A stretch of 64,000 nt of DNA from Motiliproteus sp. MSK22-1 (GTDB lineage Bacteria > Pseudomonadota > Gammaproteobacteria > Pseudomonadales > Balneatricaceae): contig NZ_MIEQ01000021.1 of NCBI RefSeq assembly GCF_001968815.1, positions 54,814 to 118,813 on the forward strand, written 5' to 3'. The position numbers were made by a program, and so were the translations under genes. The notes beneath the pieces are model-generated. The model was given only the letters and a program-made list of their open reading frames with translations, had not been told where the DNA came from and searched no databases. How positions within the stretch are numbered: position 1 is the stretch's first letter; each line of letters starts with the position of its first letter. Below, piece after piece: positions 63,862 to 64,000 of the stretch.

Positions 63862-64000
63862 CCGTCTCCGGTCAACAGGGCGAGCGAACCTATGACGCAT
63901 ACGCCCTGAGTTAAATAATGCAGATCACTGATACACGCCTGTTTTTTCAGTGGTTGTGCTGTTTTACAGATAAAACGCACCAGTCACCCATCAGGATCTA
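63862..64000 (+). other. window end: possible coding relic and unresolved DNA
   Basis: The bases 63862-63915 read AVSGQQGERTYDAYALS and a stop, in a frame that is open into the end of the ankyrin gene region. It may be the former 3' end of a gene cut by the tip cassette. The motif AAAAAGGGGACG overlaps the end of the ankyrin gene at about 63842. No feature was seen in the last 85 bases. Confidence 0.35.

Noticed and set aside
1..64000. tRNA, rRNA, prophage integrase or complete insertion sequence
   Set aside because: None was recognised by eye. A tRNA or covariance-model search could still find a small RNA that I missed.

Overview
The window looks like chromosome of a marine gammaproteobacterium, most likely of the Oceanospirillales type. 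The clues are a glycine betaine/dimethylglycine catabolic operon arranged as in Pseudomonas, a complete choline uptake and oxidation cluster, a BCCT carrier, minCDE, several LysR regulators and mid-range GC. No rRNA, tRNA, CRISPR array, integrase or complete insertion sequence was recognised. The species assignment is inference; the gene families are read from the sequence.

Layout. (1) 1-2.8 kb: the 3' end of an unknown gene, a probable DUF3726 protein, a TSUP permease and a periplasmic amino-acid-type binding protein. (2) 3.0-14.5 kb: one-carbon/betaine catabolism. It has fdhA, the regulator gbdR, then an operon of an M19 dipeptidase-like protein, a DUF5943 protein, dgcA, dgcB and two electron-transfer flavoprotein subunits. 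DgcAB would demethylate dimethylglycine, the ETF would take the electrons, and FdhA would remove the formaldehyde. The gbdR upstream region carries four perfectly spaced 19-bp direct repeats ending at a promoter. (3) 14.5-26.3 kb: mixed housekeeping and transport genes (LysR/NTF2 pair, DUF4214 protein, exonuclease plus cNMP/CBS/DUF294 protein, BCCT carrier, DMT carrier, HAD phosphatase, Na/Pi cotransporter). (4) 26.5-35.7 kb: an oligopeptide-type ABC importer with a LysR regulator, then a class A beta-lactamase with a divergent AmpR-like regulator. This pair is followed by a decayed LysR 3' end resembling the end of the LysR gene on its other side. (5) 35.8-40.7 kb: a DgcN-like DUF1611/racemase pair probably used for D-amino acids, a cold-shock protein, and a LysR gene divergent from an NAD(P)-binding protein. 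(6) 40.7-51.6 kb: two alkaline-phosphatase-superfamily enzymes, then choV, choW, choX, betA, betB and betI, with two tandem BetI-like operators upstream of betI. (7) 51.9-54.0 kb: minC, minD (TTG start) and minE (GTG start).

The most unusual region is 54.3-63.9 kb. An RHS/YD-repeat protein, usually one very long polypeptide, is divided among consecutive genes, and each gene has its own signal peptide. There are two alternative amino-terminal modules with a 434-bp collinear 3' repeat, one 1267-residue YD-repeat subunit into which Ig-like and beta-sandwich modules have been added, and a short subunit holding the RHS core and a variable toxin-like tip. A probable immunity gene overlaps the tip. 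Next to it is an orphan core plus a second, cysteine-rich tip resembling Novel toxin 16, with an ankyrin-repeat gene that may be its immunity protein. This is the best candidate for an undescribed system: a Sec-exported, multi-subunit RHS toxin with exchangeable parts at both ends.
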